Shown: one piece after another, positions 13,935 to 14,009 of the stretch
Layout of the letters: each line of letters begins with the position of its first letter
Numbering within the stretch: position 1 is the first letter of the stretch
Assembly: GCA_045575975.1 (NCBI GenBank)
Contig: JAZNFO010000001.1
Coordinates: 1-14,009, forward strand
Source: RGIG8709 sp045575975
Lineage (GTDB): Bacteria; Bacillota; Clostridia; Monoglobales; Monoglobaceae
Direction: 5' to 3'
Length of the DNA stretch: 14,009 bases
Translations under genes and position numbers: made by a program
The notes under the pieces: generated by a model
Databases searched by the model: none
What the model was told of the DNA's origin: nothing
The model's input: the letters and a program-made list of their open reading frames with translations, nothing else

Positions 13935-14009
13935 AAGTCGGAGGCCAAGCGGTCTTAGGAAGACAATGACTAGACCCAACTCCTTGGCTCACAGAACGAC
14001 ATGGCTACG
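13935..14009. other. Sequencing adapter artefact (MGI/BGI DNBSEQ), not genomic
   Basis: The tail reads as the forward MGI adapter (13935-13966, beginning AAGTCGGAGGCCAAGC and ending AGGAAGACAA), a 10-base barcode-like stretch TGACTAGACC (13967-13976), then the reverse complement of the second MGI adapter (13977-14009, beginning CAACTCCTTGGCTCAC). Both arms match the published adapter sequences as I remember them over their visible length. Base composition changes abruptly from about 30% to over 50% GC at the junction. Nothing here should be annotated as biology. Confidence 0.95.

Noticed and set aside
13935..13992. Histidine kinase N-terminus starting at 13992 (MSQGVGSSHC...)
   Set aside because: These residues are the translation of sequencing adapter and index, not a real start or signal region.
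1..14009. Mobile element, phage, CRISPR array or defence island
   Set aside because: No transposase, integrase, repeat array or terminal inverted repeats are visible. All genes are ordinary chromosomal types with uniform codon and stop usage.

Overview
The window is a low-GC chromosomal stretch. It has strong AAGGAG-type ribosome binding sites, consensus sigma-A promoters and hairpin-plus-U-tract terminators, and every stop codon I could read is TAA. Together with the gene repertoire (AGCS amino-acid symporter, OPT peptide transporter, MgtE, orphan EIIC-like permease, short pyruvate kinase), this points to an anaerobic Clostridia-type Firmicute, probably a gut or metagenome-derived genome. 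I cannot name a genus. I see no mobile element, phage gene, CRISPR array or rRNA.

Layout. Positions 1-4470 run on the minus strand: the first 25 codons of a probable trmB (cut by the window edge), a PTS EIIC-like permease, a small nitroreductase, the Mg2+ channel mgtE behind a long structured leader, and galE. galE diverges from a plus-strand operon (4613-8327) of pepD-type dipeptidase, OPT oligopeptide transporter and a small PqqD-like protein, which looks like a peptide uptake and hydrolysis unit. A tRNA-Trp with its own promoter and terminator follows, then pyruvate kinase. A two-way terminator at about 9981-10019 separates pyk from minus-strand genes: an alanine/Na+ symporter, a membrane-anchored HtrA protease, and the C-terminal part of a sensor histidine kinase.

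Gene interplay. PepD, OPT and PqqD-like form the clearest functional unit: import of peptides, cleavage of dipeptides, and a third small partner of unknown role. Histidine kinase followed by htrA resembles envelope-stress modules. mgtE appears to be controlled by its 5' leader, which has a 16-bp helix around a GC-rich core and then a terminator-like hairpin. I cannot assign this leader to a known riboswitch class, and it is the best candidate here for something undescribed.

Quality warning. The last 75 bases (13935-14009) are not genomic. They match MGI/BGI (DNBSEQ) sequencing adapters, with a 10-base barcode-like stretch between two adapter arms. The histidine kinase is therefore truncated at its N-terminus, and any start codon called inside this tail is an artefact.
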